Source: an uncultured Bacteroidaceae bacterium
GTDB lineage: Bacteria; Bacteroidota; Bacteroidia; Bacteroidales; Bacteroidaceae
Assembly: GCA_934293005.1 (NCBI GenBank)
Contig: CAKQYA010000021.1
Coordinates: 1 to 42,292, forward strand
Direction: 5' to 3'
DNA length: 42,292 bases
The position numbers were made by a program, and so were the translations under genes. The notes under the pieces are model-generated. The model did no database searches. It worked only from the letters and a program-made list of their open reading frames with translations, and was not told the DNA's origin. Positions 24,070 through 32,296 of this stretch are shown in pieces; position 1 is the stretch's first letter, and each line of letters starts with the position of its first letter.

Positions 24070-25086
24070 TCAGTCGATGATAACTCTTGTCCATCCATGA
24101 GTGTCTGGCTCAGTGCCATACTGTATGCCGCGGAGGTGATTGAAGAGTTTTTCGCTGATAGGGCCTGGCTTTTCGCCAAAGACATAGCTCTTTCCTGTCT
24201 CGATATCATCAATACGAGATATTGGTGAAATCACTGCGGCAGTGCCGCATGCTCCAGCTTCTTCGAATGTGGCAAGTTCTTCCTCTGGAATCTGGCGGCG
24301 TTCAACTGTCATTCCGAGATCTTCTGCCAGCTGCATAAGCGACTTGTTGGTGATTGAAGGAAGAATGGATGTCGATTTAGGCGTGATGTATGTGTTGTTT
24401 TTGATGCCGAAGAAGTTGGCAGCTCCTGCCTCATCAATATATTTCTTTTCCTTCGCGTCAAGATAGAACTCGCAAGCGTATCCCTTGTCGTGAGCTGTTT
24501 TGTTGGCTTTGAGCGATGCGGCATAGTTGCCTCCAACTTTGTAGATGCCAGTGCCAAGCGGAGCGGAACGGTCGTAGTCGCGTATGATGACATAAGGATT
24601 TGCAAAGAAGCCTCCTTTGAAGTATGGACCTACAGGAGTGACGAAAATCATGAAGAGGTATTCATCTGCTGGGTGCACTCCAACCTGTGCGCTTGTGCCG
24701 ATAAGCAGAGGGCGTATGTATAGAGTGGCACCGCTTTCGTATGGAGGAATGAATTTTTCGTTGAGCTTTACCACTTTATCCACCATCTCAATGAATCTTT
24801 CTGTTGGCAACTCTGGCATGAGTATGCCGCGGCATGTAGATTGGAGACGGGCTGCGTTTTCGTCAGGACGGAACACGCGCACCTTGCCATCTGGACAACG
24901 ATAAGCCTTCAAACCTTCAAATGCCTCTTGTCCGTAGTGCAGGCATGTGGCAGCCATGTGCATAGGGATGGTTTCTTCTGAACAAACCTCTATTTCACCC
25001 CATTTGCCGTTGCGGTAGTAGCAGCGGACGTTGTAATCAGTCTTGTGGTATCCAAACCCAAGATTTGACCAATCCAGATTTTCCAT
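24070..25086 (-). CDS. ilvE: Branched-chain amino acid aminotransferase
   Basis: Last step of leucine, isoleucine and valine synthesis and first step of their breakdown, in the cytoplasm. The 338-residue product is a fold-type IV PLP enzyme: YGQEAFEGLKAYR (51-63), FRPDENAAR (72-80), the PLP lysine Lys183 in GIYKVGGNYAAS, and ACGTAAVISPI near the end with the GTAA phosphate-binding loop. Length and order match the BCAT-type (group II) enzymes. The ATG at 25086 is used; the upstream open frame is leader. The leader is about 210 bases, with a candidate short peptide and hairpins, so attenuation-like control is possible. Confidence 0.95.
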   Translation of the reverse strand: MENLDWSNLGFGYHKTDYNVRCYYRNGKWGEIEVCSEETIPMHMAATCLHYGQEAFEGLKAYRCPDGKVRVFRPDENAARLQSTCRGILMPELPTERFIEMVDKVVKLNEKFIPPYESGATLYIRPLLIGTSAQVGVHPADEYLFMIFVTPVGPYFKGGFFANPYVIIRDYDRSAPLGTGIYKVGGNYAASLKANKTAHDKGYACEFYLDAKEKKYIDEAGAANFFGIKNNTYITPKSTSILPSITNKSLMQLAEDLGMTVERRQIPEEELATFEEAGACGTAAVISPISRIDDIETGKSYVFGEKPGPISEKLFNHLRGIQYGTEPDTHGWTRVIID

Positions 25087-25422
25087 AATTCTTGTCTTGT
25101 ATGTTTTATTTATATTTATGTCTAATGTTTTGGAGACGTTGAGAAAAGCCTTTGGGTGTGCATGTGGAAACAGTTTCATGAGAAGAGTGTTTCCATCTTT
25201 GCAAGCAATTGTCAAGGTCGTTCGTCTTTGCCGTTCTGCTGGACGACTGTCTAATTAAGGAACTTTCTCCCTTTGTCGGCAACGACAATCATTAAGTAGA
25301 TGCAAAGATATAAAAAATGTGAGAATAATTCAAACTATTGTAAGAATATTTTCCCTCTATTGTCACATCTGTGTGAAAAGAATCACCTTTGCGAGATATA
25401 ATGCAAATGAGATTAAGCATGT
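25087..25422 (-). promoter_or_regulatory. ilvE promoter and long structured leader
   Basis: Minus-strand TTTG (25334-25331), a 20-base spacer and TATCTTTG (25310-25303) form a near-ideal promoter. The predicted start is near 25297, giving a leader of about 210 bases. The leader contains a 13-codon frame (25292-25251) beginning M-I-V-V, hairpin TTGTCG/CGACAA overlapping its first codons, GTCGT/ACGAC further on, and GGAAACA/TGTTTCC (near 25166-25194). No obvious T-tract terminator follows these stems. Confidence 0.5.
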
Positions 25423-27681
25423 TTATTCTCTTGCCATATCAGCAATGACCATTTTGATCTCCGCATATGAGTAGTCGTCTGGCAGCATGGCTTTAACTTC
25501 GCTTATGGTATATGCCTTGCTGAAAGATCGCACGGCTCCGCGTATCATTTTCTGGTGCATTTCTGTCACCACATCGTTGATGCTAATCTCTCCTGTCTCA
25601 ACGAAATGGGCGAGATGGTTCTCTATAGTGCCTGAGGTGAGGGAACGTTTCTGCGCAATGCTGCTTATGCTCATGCCCGACTGGAACATCTTCAGCGTTT
25701 CTCTCTTGGTGTCAACCTTCACTTTTTTAGCTGCATCGCTTTTCTTTGGACTCTTTTTTGTGCGTGTAGTGCTTGAGTTTATCGTGAGTTCGTCAAGAGC
25801 TCCCTTTGCCTTTGCGTTGAGATATTCTGTGATGGTGAAGTCTTTCTCCTTTAGGCGTTGGAACACTCCAACCTTTATTTTGTATGAGAGCACCAAGGCG
25901 TCAAGTGCATTATTGTATTGCTTCTTTACTTGCTGATTGTTGATGGCGACTTTGCAATTGTTCAGTACGGGGTCTGTTATCTCATGCACTTTGTCTAAGA
26001 AATAGGCTGATGCTGCTTTTATCCTGCCAAGCAGTATTTCCCTTCCATTTGGTTGTGACATGAGTGAGGTGTATTGCAAACTGAACTTCTCTGCCACGCT
26101 CACAAGTTCTGCGTCTATTTTGGGCAGCGATTCTTTCAGCACTGCCAACAACTCAGGATATGAGGCATACAGATGTTCGTTGACAACCTTGAGCATGTAG
26201 ATGTGTTCTGAGCGGTAGATGCGGAAGTCGAACATGTCGTTGAGCAATGAGAAGTAGTATTGAAGCATCATCTCTGGCAGTTTGGCTTCCGCTTTTCGGG
26301 CTTCCAGAGTTTCTTTGTCAATAAAGGCGTTTACTGAATCATCTGTGATGATGGCTTTCCTGCTTATAGGACGCGCCAACACCAATCCTTCCAGTGTGCG
26401 GCAACGGCTTAAGGCCACGTATGTCTGTCCATGCGTGAAAGAGTCGGTGATGTCGAGCACAGCATGCTCGAATGTCAGTCCTTGGCTCTTGTGCACGGTG
26501 ATGGCCCATGCCAGTCGGAGAGGGTATTGCTTGAAGGTGCCTTCTACTTCTTCTTTTATTTCTTTGCTTTGTTCGTCAATGGCATATTTGGTGTTTTCCC
26601 ATGTCTGGGCTGTCACGTGAATGTCGTGGTCATCCTCATGGCAGCGCACTACTATGATGTATGTGCTCTCGTCATTGTCCCAGATGACGTTTTGCACTGT
26701 GCCAATCTTTCCATTGTAATATTGCTTCGATTCGCTTGGGTCGTTTTTGATGAACATGACTTGCGCCCCTGGTTTAAGAACTAACGTCTCGTCGGCAGGA
26801 TAACTGTTTTCAGGGAATGTCCCATTCACCTCTGCTTTGAATGACATTGGAGTCTTTGCAATATTGCCAAGGCGCTCTTCGTTATACATGTGCGCCATGT
26901 TGTTGTGGGTGGTGAGCCTTATCCATCCTGCATTTTCCGGCGGAACGAATTCTGGCACATACCTTGTGTTGAGTGCTTGCAGGCATGCGTCATCGGCTTG
27001 GTTGTTTCTTATCTTGCCAAGTATGTCTATGAAAGCAGCGTTTTGCTGGCGGTAGATGTGCTTCAGTTCCACCGTGACATATTTTGTGTGCTGGAGAGCA
27101 TGGCTGGCAAAGAAATATGTGGTGTGGTAGTAGGGCGACAGCAGTGCCCATTCTGAGTCTTTGGCCACAGGCGGCAACTGCTGAAGGTCGCCTATGAGCA
27201 GGAGCTGCACTCCGCCGAATGGCTTGTTGATTCCTCTGTGCCTTCTCAGCTCTTGGTCTACAGCATCAAGCAGGTCGCATCTTACCATGGATATCTCGTC
27301 TATTACAAGCAGGTCGAGTGTGCGTATGAGCTTTTTCTTATCTTTGCTCATGCGGTAATGGCTTGTTTCCTTGTTTTGCGCTCCAGGCACCATAGGGCCT
27401 GTAGGCAATTGGAAAAATGAATGTATGGTCTGTCCTTGGGCATTGATGGCAGCCACGCCTGTAGGGGCGAGAACTACCATGCGTTTGGGTGAAAGTTCTC
27501 TCAGTCTTCTAAGGAATGTTGTCTTGCCTGTGCCAGCTTTGCCTGTCAAGAATACAGACACGTCGGTCTTTGCGATAAACTGCCACGCCAGGTTCATTTC
27601 CTTATTGTGGTTTTGCTGGCATTCTTCAGCCATCATTGGCATGTCATCTTGTTCTAATATGTCAAGGTAGTCTGTTTCCAT
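25423..27681 (-). CDS. PIF1/RecD2-like superfamily 1 helicase with C-terminal helix-turn-helix
   Basis: A 752-residue ATP-dependent DNA helicase. Walker A is GKAGTGKTT (47-55), then VLAPTGVAAINAQGQTIHSFF (motif Ia region), Walker B LLVIDEISMV (about 128-137), LIGDLQQLPPV (motif III), and LAWAITVHKSQGLTFEHAVLD with YVALSRCRTLEGL (motifs V-VI). The middle contains a helical domain; the C-terminal 120 residues are lysine-rich then carry a helix-turn-helix (SGMSISSIAQKRSLTSGTIENHLAHF). This domain order is common in Bacteroidetes. Likely roles are replication-fork or recombination repair. It starts 29 bases after the esterase gene on the same strand. Confidence 0.88.
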   Translation of the reverse strand: METDYLDILEQDDMPMMAEECQQNHNKEMNLAWQFIAKTDVSVFLTGKAGTGKTTFLRRLRELSPKRMVVLAPTGVAAINAQGQTIHSFFQLPTGPMVPGAQNKETSHYRMSKDKKKLIRTLDLLVIDEISMVRCDLLDAVDQELRRHRGINKPFGGVQLLLIGDLQQLPPVAKDSEWALLSPYYHTTYFFASHALQHTKYVTVELKHIYRQQNAAFIDILGKIRNNQADDACLQALNTRYVPEFVPPENAGWIRLTTHNNMAHMYNEERLGNIAKTPMSFKAEVNGTFPENSYPADETLVLKPGAQVMFIKNDPSESKQYYNGKIGTVQNVIWDNDESTYIIVVRCHEDDHDIHVTAQTWENTKYAIDEQSKEIKEEVEGTFKQYPLRLAWAITVHKSQGLTFEHAVLDITDSFTHGQTYVALSRCRTLEGLVLARPISRKAIITDDSVNAFIDKETLEARKAEAKLPEMMLQYYFSLLNDMFDFRIYRSEHIYMLKVVNEHLYASYPELLAVLKESLPKIDAELVSVAEKFSLQYTSLMSQPNGREILLGRIKAASAYFLDKVHEITDPVLNNCKVAINNQQVKKQYNNALDALVLSYKIKVGVFQRLKEKDFTITEYLNAKAKGALDELTINSSTTRTKKSPKKSDAAKKVKVDTKRETLKMFQSGMSISSIAQKRSLTSGTIENHLAHFVETGEISINDVVTEMHQKMIRGAVRSFSKAYTISEVKAMLPDDYSYAEIKMVIADMARE

Positions 27682-27710
27682 TTGTGTCTTTCTGCTTGGC
27701 TGTATTGTCT

Positions 27711-28514
27711 TTATTCATACTCTTCGATCACAGGCTCTTTCCCGAAGTCCTTGTAGGCGTTGCTCATGCCTTCTTTTGTTATTTCAAAGTCTCGGTTTAT
27801 GGGCCTTCCTTCGTCTTGCAAGGAATGTGAGAACATCCAGTCGTAAGTTTGCCTCATGTAGAAGATGCGGGCAGGGCGTCCGTGGTCGATGCCTGGCATG
27901 CGGGTGTATATGAGTCTTGAATCATCACCTGTGTCTTTGATGGCCTTCACCACGCGGTCTGAGGCTGACACGGGCACAGCCCTGTCGGCCGTGCCATGCA
28001 CTATCCACATTGGCAATTTCGACAATCCGCTTAGGTCTTTTACCGTGCCACCTCCGCACAGGGCCATGCCTGCCGCTATCTTGTCGGGGTAAGTGGCGCA
28101 CATGTCAATTGTTCCATATCCGCCAAGGCTCATTCCATACACATATATGCGGTTGCTGTCCACTTTGTAGTTTTTCTCCATCCATTCGATGATGTTCATA
28201 ATCTTTTTGGGGTTCCATGAGCCGCCCGGGTTTTGCGGAGCTATAATGTAGCAGTCTATCACGCGTCCTTTCTCCAAAGCATCCATCGGGCCATATCTCT
28301 TCACCTTGCTCATGTTTGTTCCGCACAGGCTCGCGCCATGCAAAAATACCAACAAGGGCATATGTGCATTCTCGTCTTTCACTTCGTAAGGGGTGTACAT
28401 CCAAAAATTGTATGCGTTGTCTACTTTGTTCTTGATTGCCTCACATTTCGACTGTGCCACTGCATTTATTCCGCACAGCAGAGCCAGTATCGCCAATAGT
28501 ATAGTTTTTTTCAT
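27711..28514 (-). CDS. Exported feruloyl-esterase-like alpha/beta hydrolase
   Basis: A 267-residue protein with a signal peptide (MKKTILLAILALLCGINAVA). Its hydrolase domain shows an HGA oxyanion loop (LLVFLHGASLCG), Ser129 in YGMSLGGYGT, Asp177 in HGTADRAVP and His211 in GIDHGRPA, the complete triad. It belongs with the phospholipase/carboxylesterase or feruloyl esterase group that frees ferulate or acetate from arabinoxylan. The long upstream open frame is not translated in all likelihood; the ATG at 28514 gives the signal peptide. Divergent from the GH43 gene, 382 bases apart, and perhaps co-transcribed with the helicase. Exact substrate uncertain. Confidence 0.83.
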   Translation of the reverse strand: MKKTILLAILALLCGINAVAQSKCEAIKNKVDNAYNFWMYTPYEVKDENAHMPLLVFLHGASLCGTNMSKVKRYGPMDALEKGRVIDCYIIAPQNPGGSWNPKKIMNIIEWMEKNYKVDSNRIYVYGMSLGGYGTIDMCATYPDKIAAGMALCGGGTVKDLSGLSKLPMWIVHGTADRAVPVSASDRVVKAIKDTGDDSRLIYTRMPGIDHGRPARIFYMRQTYDWMFSHSLQDEGRPINRDFEITKEGMSNAYKDFGKEPVIEEYE

Positions 28515-28896
28515 GTTTTCCTTTTTATGATAAATAAGTAGGTGAGCATAGCTTTCTTGATAATGCCAACTTGGAAAGTACATGTGTTTGCCGTATTTTC
28601 CTGCTGCCATCTTTGATTTTTCATCTGATGCTATGTGTTCTTGTGCGAAGAAAGAAAATTGCGCATCAGAAGAGAGCATGCCGTAATAATTATAATAACC
28701 TGTTTGATTTTGCAAATATTGCTTTTTTCATAATTGCGAAGTTATCAATAATTACTGAGCCTCACAAGTTTTGCGAATATTTTTTTATGATTATCTGTGA
28801 TAATTTTGTCGTTTGGACAAAAACTAATATCTTTGTGACGTATTATATCAGAAACATTCTAACAAATAAATTAGTTAATTATTATTTTACTATCTC
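28515..28896. promoter_or_regulatory. Divergent intergenic region esterase / GH43
   Basis: No gene. On the plus strand TTTG (28805-28808), a 19-base spacer and TATCTTTG (28828-28835) give the GH43 promoter, with a leader near 55 bases. An inverted repeat ATTATC-TGT-GATAAT (28790-28804) abuts the -33 box and could be an operator. For the leftward esterase only a degenerate box (AATATTTG near 28717) is seen. Confidence 0.6.
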
Positions 28897-30258
28897 ATGA
28901 AACATTTATTTCTGACACTTGCGCTCACTACGCTTGCTGCAACGTCTGACGCTCAGACGACAAGAGAAATCAACCTGCCGATCATTCAGACTAAGTACAC
29001 TGCAGATCCTGCGCCGTATGTGCATGGTGACACTGTTTATCTTTTCACCACTCATGATGAGGATGGAGCCAGTGGCTTTATGATGAAAGATTGGCTTCTT
29101 TACACCTCTACAGACATGGTCAATTGGCAAGATCATGGTGCTGTGGCGTCTCTCAAAGATTTCAAATGGTATAAAGGTGATAATGGCGCATGGGCCGAAC
29201 AGGTCATTGAACGCAATGGCAAGTGGTACATGTATTGTCCTATACATGGCAATGGCATCGGTGTGCTTGTGGCCGACTCTCCATACGGTCCTTATAAAGA
29301 CCCGCTTGGCAAGCCTCTCGTGTGGCAAAAAGAACATTGGGATGACATCGATCCTACTGTATGGATCGATGATGACGGACAGGCATACATGTATTGGGGA
29401 AATCCTAATGTGTATTATGTCAAGCTAAATGAGGACATGATTTCTTATTCTGGAGAAATCAATAAGCTTCCAAAGATTAAGGATTATCAAGAAGGCCCAT
29501 GGTTCTGGGCGCGCAAGAATGCCAATGGTGCGAAAAAGTATTATTTGGCTTTTGCCTCTACTTGCTGTCCTGAAGGAATAGGTTATGCCATGAGTGATTC
29601 ACCTGAGGGCCCATGGGAATACAAAGGGCACATTATGAATCATACTCCGCAGACACGTGGCAACCATCCTGGCATTTGCGAATATAAAGGCAAGTCATAT
29701 TGCTTTGGGCTTAACTACGACATATACCGTTTCAAGACAAGTGAGCATGCAGAACAACGTTCTGTGTCTGCTGCAGAGATGACATATAATGCGGATGGCA
29801 CAATTCAGGAACTTCCTTATTTCTCAGAGTGTAAGCTCAACCAAGTAGGCTCTTTCAATCCTTTCCGTCGTGTGGAGGCTGAGACAATGGCTTGGGGATA
29901 TGGCTTGAAGACCACTCGTGCCAATCCTTCAGGCCCTTGGAATCCTACTTTGTTTGTGACTGACATTGATGATGGCGAATATATTATGCTTCGTGGCGTT
30001 GATTTTGGCAAAGGTGCATCTACCTTTACCGCATCGTGTTCCTCTCAGCTTTTTGGCGGCAAGATAGAAGTGCGTCTCGACGCTCTTGATGGTCCATTGG
30101 CCGGTACTGTTACAGTGCCATACACTGGGTTCAAATATAAGGAGTTTTCAACTTCTTTGAAAAATGTGAAGGGCAAGCACGATCTCTACCTTGTCTTTCG
30201 TGGTGATGCCCGTCAACAGAAGAATCTTTTCAATTTCGACTGGTGGCAGGTGAAGTGA
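28897..30258 (+). CDS. Exported GH43 glycosidase with C-terminal CBM6
   Basis: A 453-residue secreted enzyme with a signal peptide (MKHLFLTLALTTLAATSDAQ). The five-bladed propeller of GH43 spans about 28-310: catalytic base Asp37 in YTADPAPYV, transition-state Asp152 in DDIDPTVW and catalytic acid Glu199 in DYQEGPW. From about 325 a carbohydrate-binding module of CBM6 type follows (FRRVEAETMAWGYG, ending HDLYLVFRGD... FNFDWWQ), as in many xylan- and arabinan-acting members. Probably a beta-xylosidase or alpha-L-arabinofuranosidase at the cell surface or periplasm. It lies by a feruloyl-esterase-like gene and an arabinose/fucose isomerase-family gene, consistent with arabinoxylan side-chain removal. 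Repeat copy A begins 44 bases after its stop. Confidence 0.92.
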   Translation: MKHLFLTLALTTLAATSDAQTTREINLPIIQTKYTADPAPYVHGDTVYLFTTHDEDGASGFMMKDWLLYTSTDMVNWQDHGAVASLKDFKWYKGDNGAWAEQVIERNGKWYMYCPIHGNGIGVLVADSPYGPYKDPLGKPLVWQKEHWDDIDPTVWIDDDGQAYMYWGNPNVYYVKLNEDMISYSGEINKLPKIKDYQEGPWFWARKNANGAKKYYLAFASTCCPEGIGYAMSDSPEGPWEYKGHIMNHTPQTRGNHPGICEYKGKSYCFGLNYDIYRFKTSEHAEQRSVSAAEMTYNADGTIQELPYFSECKLNQVGSFNPFRRVEAETMAWGYGLKTTRANPSGPWNPTLFVTDIDDGEYIMLRGVDFGKGASTFTASCSSQLFGGKIEVRLDALDGPLAGTVTVPYTGFKYKEFSTSLKNVKGKHDLYLVFRGDARQQKNLFNFDWWQVK

Positions 30259-30301
30259 TACTGATATTTTCAGACTTCTGCAATTTTTGTGGTTCAGCGT
30301 T

Positions 30302-30500
30302 TACCCCAAATCGGTCATTAGATTTCATATCTTGTTAGTGTGTGTGTCGATCAAGTTGCGACAGTCGCGTTGAGGGCATAGCTGACTATGCCGAAACGCA
30401 AATGCAAGAAAGATGCCGAAATAAACGCCGGCAAGAGTTGAAAAGAAGCTATAATGTCCTAATAATATTTTGCTTCGATCTAATAACCGATTTGGGTTTA
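30302..30500. repeat. Dispersed element copy A (full, about 199 bp)
   Basis: Terminal inverted repeats are CCCAAATCGGTCATTAGAT (30305-30323) and its near-complement ATCTAATAACCGATTTGGG (30478-30496), 18 of 19 paired. GTTTA stands outside both ends (30299-30303 and 30496-30500), a possible target duplication. The centre has a nested hairpin: outer GCGTT/AACGC (30367-30371, 30395-30399), inner GGCATAG/CTATGCC with loop CTGA (30375-30392). No open frame. Confidence 0.8.
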
Positions 30501-30518
30501 CTGTTGAATTGAAAGAAG

Positions 30519-30550
30519 AAGCCCCTTCAGCTTTTGCTGAGGGGGCTTTT
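30519..30550. terminator. Bidirectional terminator, GH43 / isomerase
   Basis: Stem AAGCCCCTTCAGC/GCTGAGGGGGCTT with loop TTTT and a following TT on the plus strand and T-rich tail on the minus strand. Lies between two convergent genes. Confidence 0.85.
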
Positions 30551-30583
30551 CATAAATCTATTCTATTCTTTTAAAGTTTATGA

Positions 30584-32065
30584 TTATTTGATGAATGGAT
30601 TCTCTGTTGGGTAAGGCAGACTCTTTGGCTGGTTGTAAGCGATATCCTTGATGCCGAGATACTTGAATACCTCAAAGAGTGTTTTGCCAACATGGTCGAA
30701 TGCCACAGCTCCGTGGTGAGGGTAGCCCTTCTGCACGAGCACATGACGGTAGAAGCGTCCCATCTCTGGAATAGCGAAGATGCCGATGCCACCGAATGAG
30801 CGAGTAGGCACATCAAGTACTTCACCTTCTGCTATGTAGCTGCGGAGGTTGCCCTCTGAGTCGCATTGCAGACGATAGAATGTGATGTTGCTTGCTGCTA
30901 TGTCGCCTTCAAGAGTGCCGCGAGTGAAATCAGGCTTGCCACCGTTCTCAAGCAGGCGGTTTTGGATGAGCTGATACTTTATCTGACGGTTTGCACACAT
31001 CTTGCATTGTGGAGTGTTGCCGCAATGGAAGCCCATGAATGTGTCTGTGAGCTTGTAGTTATACTTGCCAACAATGTCTTCGTCGTAGATGTATTTAGGC
31101 ACAGAGTTATTGATGTCGAGCAGAGTGACAGTGTCATCGCTTGCGCACATGCCGATATATTCTGAGAGAGCTCCGTAGATGTCAACCTCGCAAGCTACAG
31201 GTATTCCCTTGCTTACAAGACGGCTATTGACGTAGCATGGCTCAAAGCCAAATTGGCTTGGGAATGCAGGCCAGCATTTGTCTGCAAATGCAACATACTG
31301 GCGTGAGCCCTTGTGCTCTTCTGCCCAGTCAAGGAGAGTGAGCTCAAACTGAGCCATGCGCTTGCTGAGGTCTGGATAATATTTGCCTTCACCCATCTCT
31401 TCTGCCATCTCTTTGCAGACAGCTTCTATGCGTGGGTCGTTTGCGTGTTTCTTGTAAGCTACGAGGAGGTCGAGCTCTGAGTTTTCTTCAATCTCCACAC
31501 CGAGTTCATAGAGCCCTTTTATAGGAGCATTGCATGCGAAGAAGTCTTGTGGACGTGGACCGAAAGTGATTATTTTAAGACCTTTCAAACCGAGAATGAC
31601 ACGAGCTACAGGTACAAAATCTGCCATCATTTGTGCAACATCCTCTGCTGTGCCTACTGGATACTCAGGGATGTATCCCTTCAGATGGCGCATTCCAAGG
31701 TTGTATGAGCAGTTGAGCATGCCGCAATATGCGTCGCCACGGCCATTTATCATGTCACCATCACCTTCTGCAGCCGCTACAAACATGCAAGGTCCATCAA
31801 AGTTCTTTGCTATGAGAGTCTCTGGAGTCTCTGGACCGAAGTTGCCCAAGAATACAACAAGAGCGTTGCATCCTGCCTCCTTTACCTCAGCAACAGCTTT
31901 GAGCATGTCCTGCTCGTTCTCAACAGTGGTCTTGCAGTTGAAGACATCGCCTTTGTATGCCTTTACAATATTTTCGCGGCGCTGAGTAGACAGCGCGATT
32001 GGGAAACAGTCACGGCTTACGGCTATGATGCCGAGCTTGACTTGAGGAATGTTGTTACTTTGCAT
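30584..32065 (-). CDS. L-fucose/L-arabinose isomerase-family protein
   Basis: A 493-residue cytoplasmic sugar isomerase-fold protein. Seen segments typical of the family: VVFLGNFGPETPETLIAKNF (near 70-90), DMINGRGDAYCGMLNCSYNL, ITFGPRPQDFFACNAPIKGL, a metal-site Glu/Asp region (ACEVDIYGALSEYIGM) and FHCGNTPQCKMC. Length is nearer L-arabinose isomerase (about 500) than L-fucose isomerase (about 590). These enzymes interconvert aldose and ketose using Mn2+; here the sugar may be arabinose given the nearby GH43 and feruloyl esterase genes, but fucose or another sugar is possible. Start MQSNNIPQVKLGIIAVSRD. Confidence 0.85.
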   Translation of the reverse strand: MQSNNIPQVKLGIIAVSRDCFPIALSTQRRENIVKAYKGDVFNCKTTVENEQDMLKAVAEVKEAGCNALVVFLGNFGPETPETLIAKNFDGPCMFVAAAEGDGDMINGRGDAYCGMLNCSYNLGMRHLKGYIPEYPVGTAEDVAQMMADFVPVARVILGLKGLKIITFGPRPQDFFACNAPIKGLYELGVEIEENSELDLLVAYKKHANDPRIEAVCKEMAEEMGEGKYYPDLSKRMAQFELTLLDWAEEHKGSRQYVAFADKCWPAFPSQFGFEPCYVNSRLVSKGIPVACEVDIYGALSEYIGMCASDDTVTLLDINNSVPKYIYDEDIVGKYNYKLTDTFMGFHCGNTPQCKMCANRQIKYQLIQNRLLENGGKPDFTRGTLEGDIAASNITFYRLQCDSEGNLRSYIAEGEVLDVPTRSFGGIGIFAIPEMGRFYRHVLVQKGYPHHGAVAFDHVGKTLFEVFKYLGIKDIAYNQPKSLPYPTENPFIK

Positions 32066-32296
32066 TTCTTTGGATTGTTTTTATTTAGATGTTTTTAATT
32101 AGGTGTTTCAGTTTCATTATACCCAATAGTAGGTATTGCAAATGTCGTTATTTATTCTGAGACGTGCAAGCACTTTAATAAAAGATTTTTAATATGGGGC
32201 TGTTTTTCTCAGATTGTATGATAAAAGTCAATTTTGTTTTAATGAAAAAGGCCATGCAATTATGCATGATGTATATTTGCATGGCCTGGTGCGTTA
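32066..32296. other. Intergenic region isomerase / purine permease
   Basis: Contains the permease terminator (32249-32287) and the presumed isomerase promoter, where an inverted repeat CAATA-GTAGG-TATTG (32124-32138) may be an operator. No perfect TAnnTTTG box. Confidence 0.4.
32249..32287 (-). terminator. Terminator of the purine permease gene
   Basis: Stem AGGCCATGCAA/TTGCATGGCCT (11 bp) with a 17-base loop, followed by TTTTT on the minus strand, 10 bases after the stop. Confidence 0.82.
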
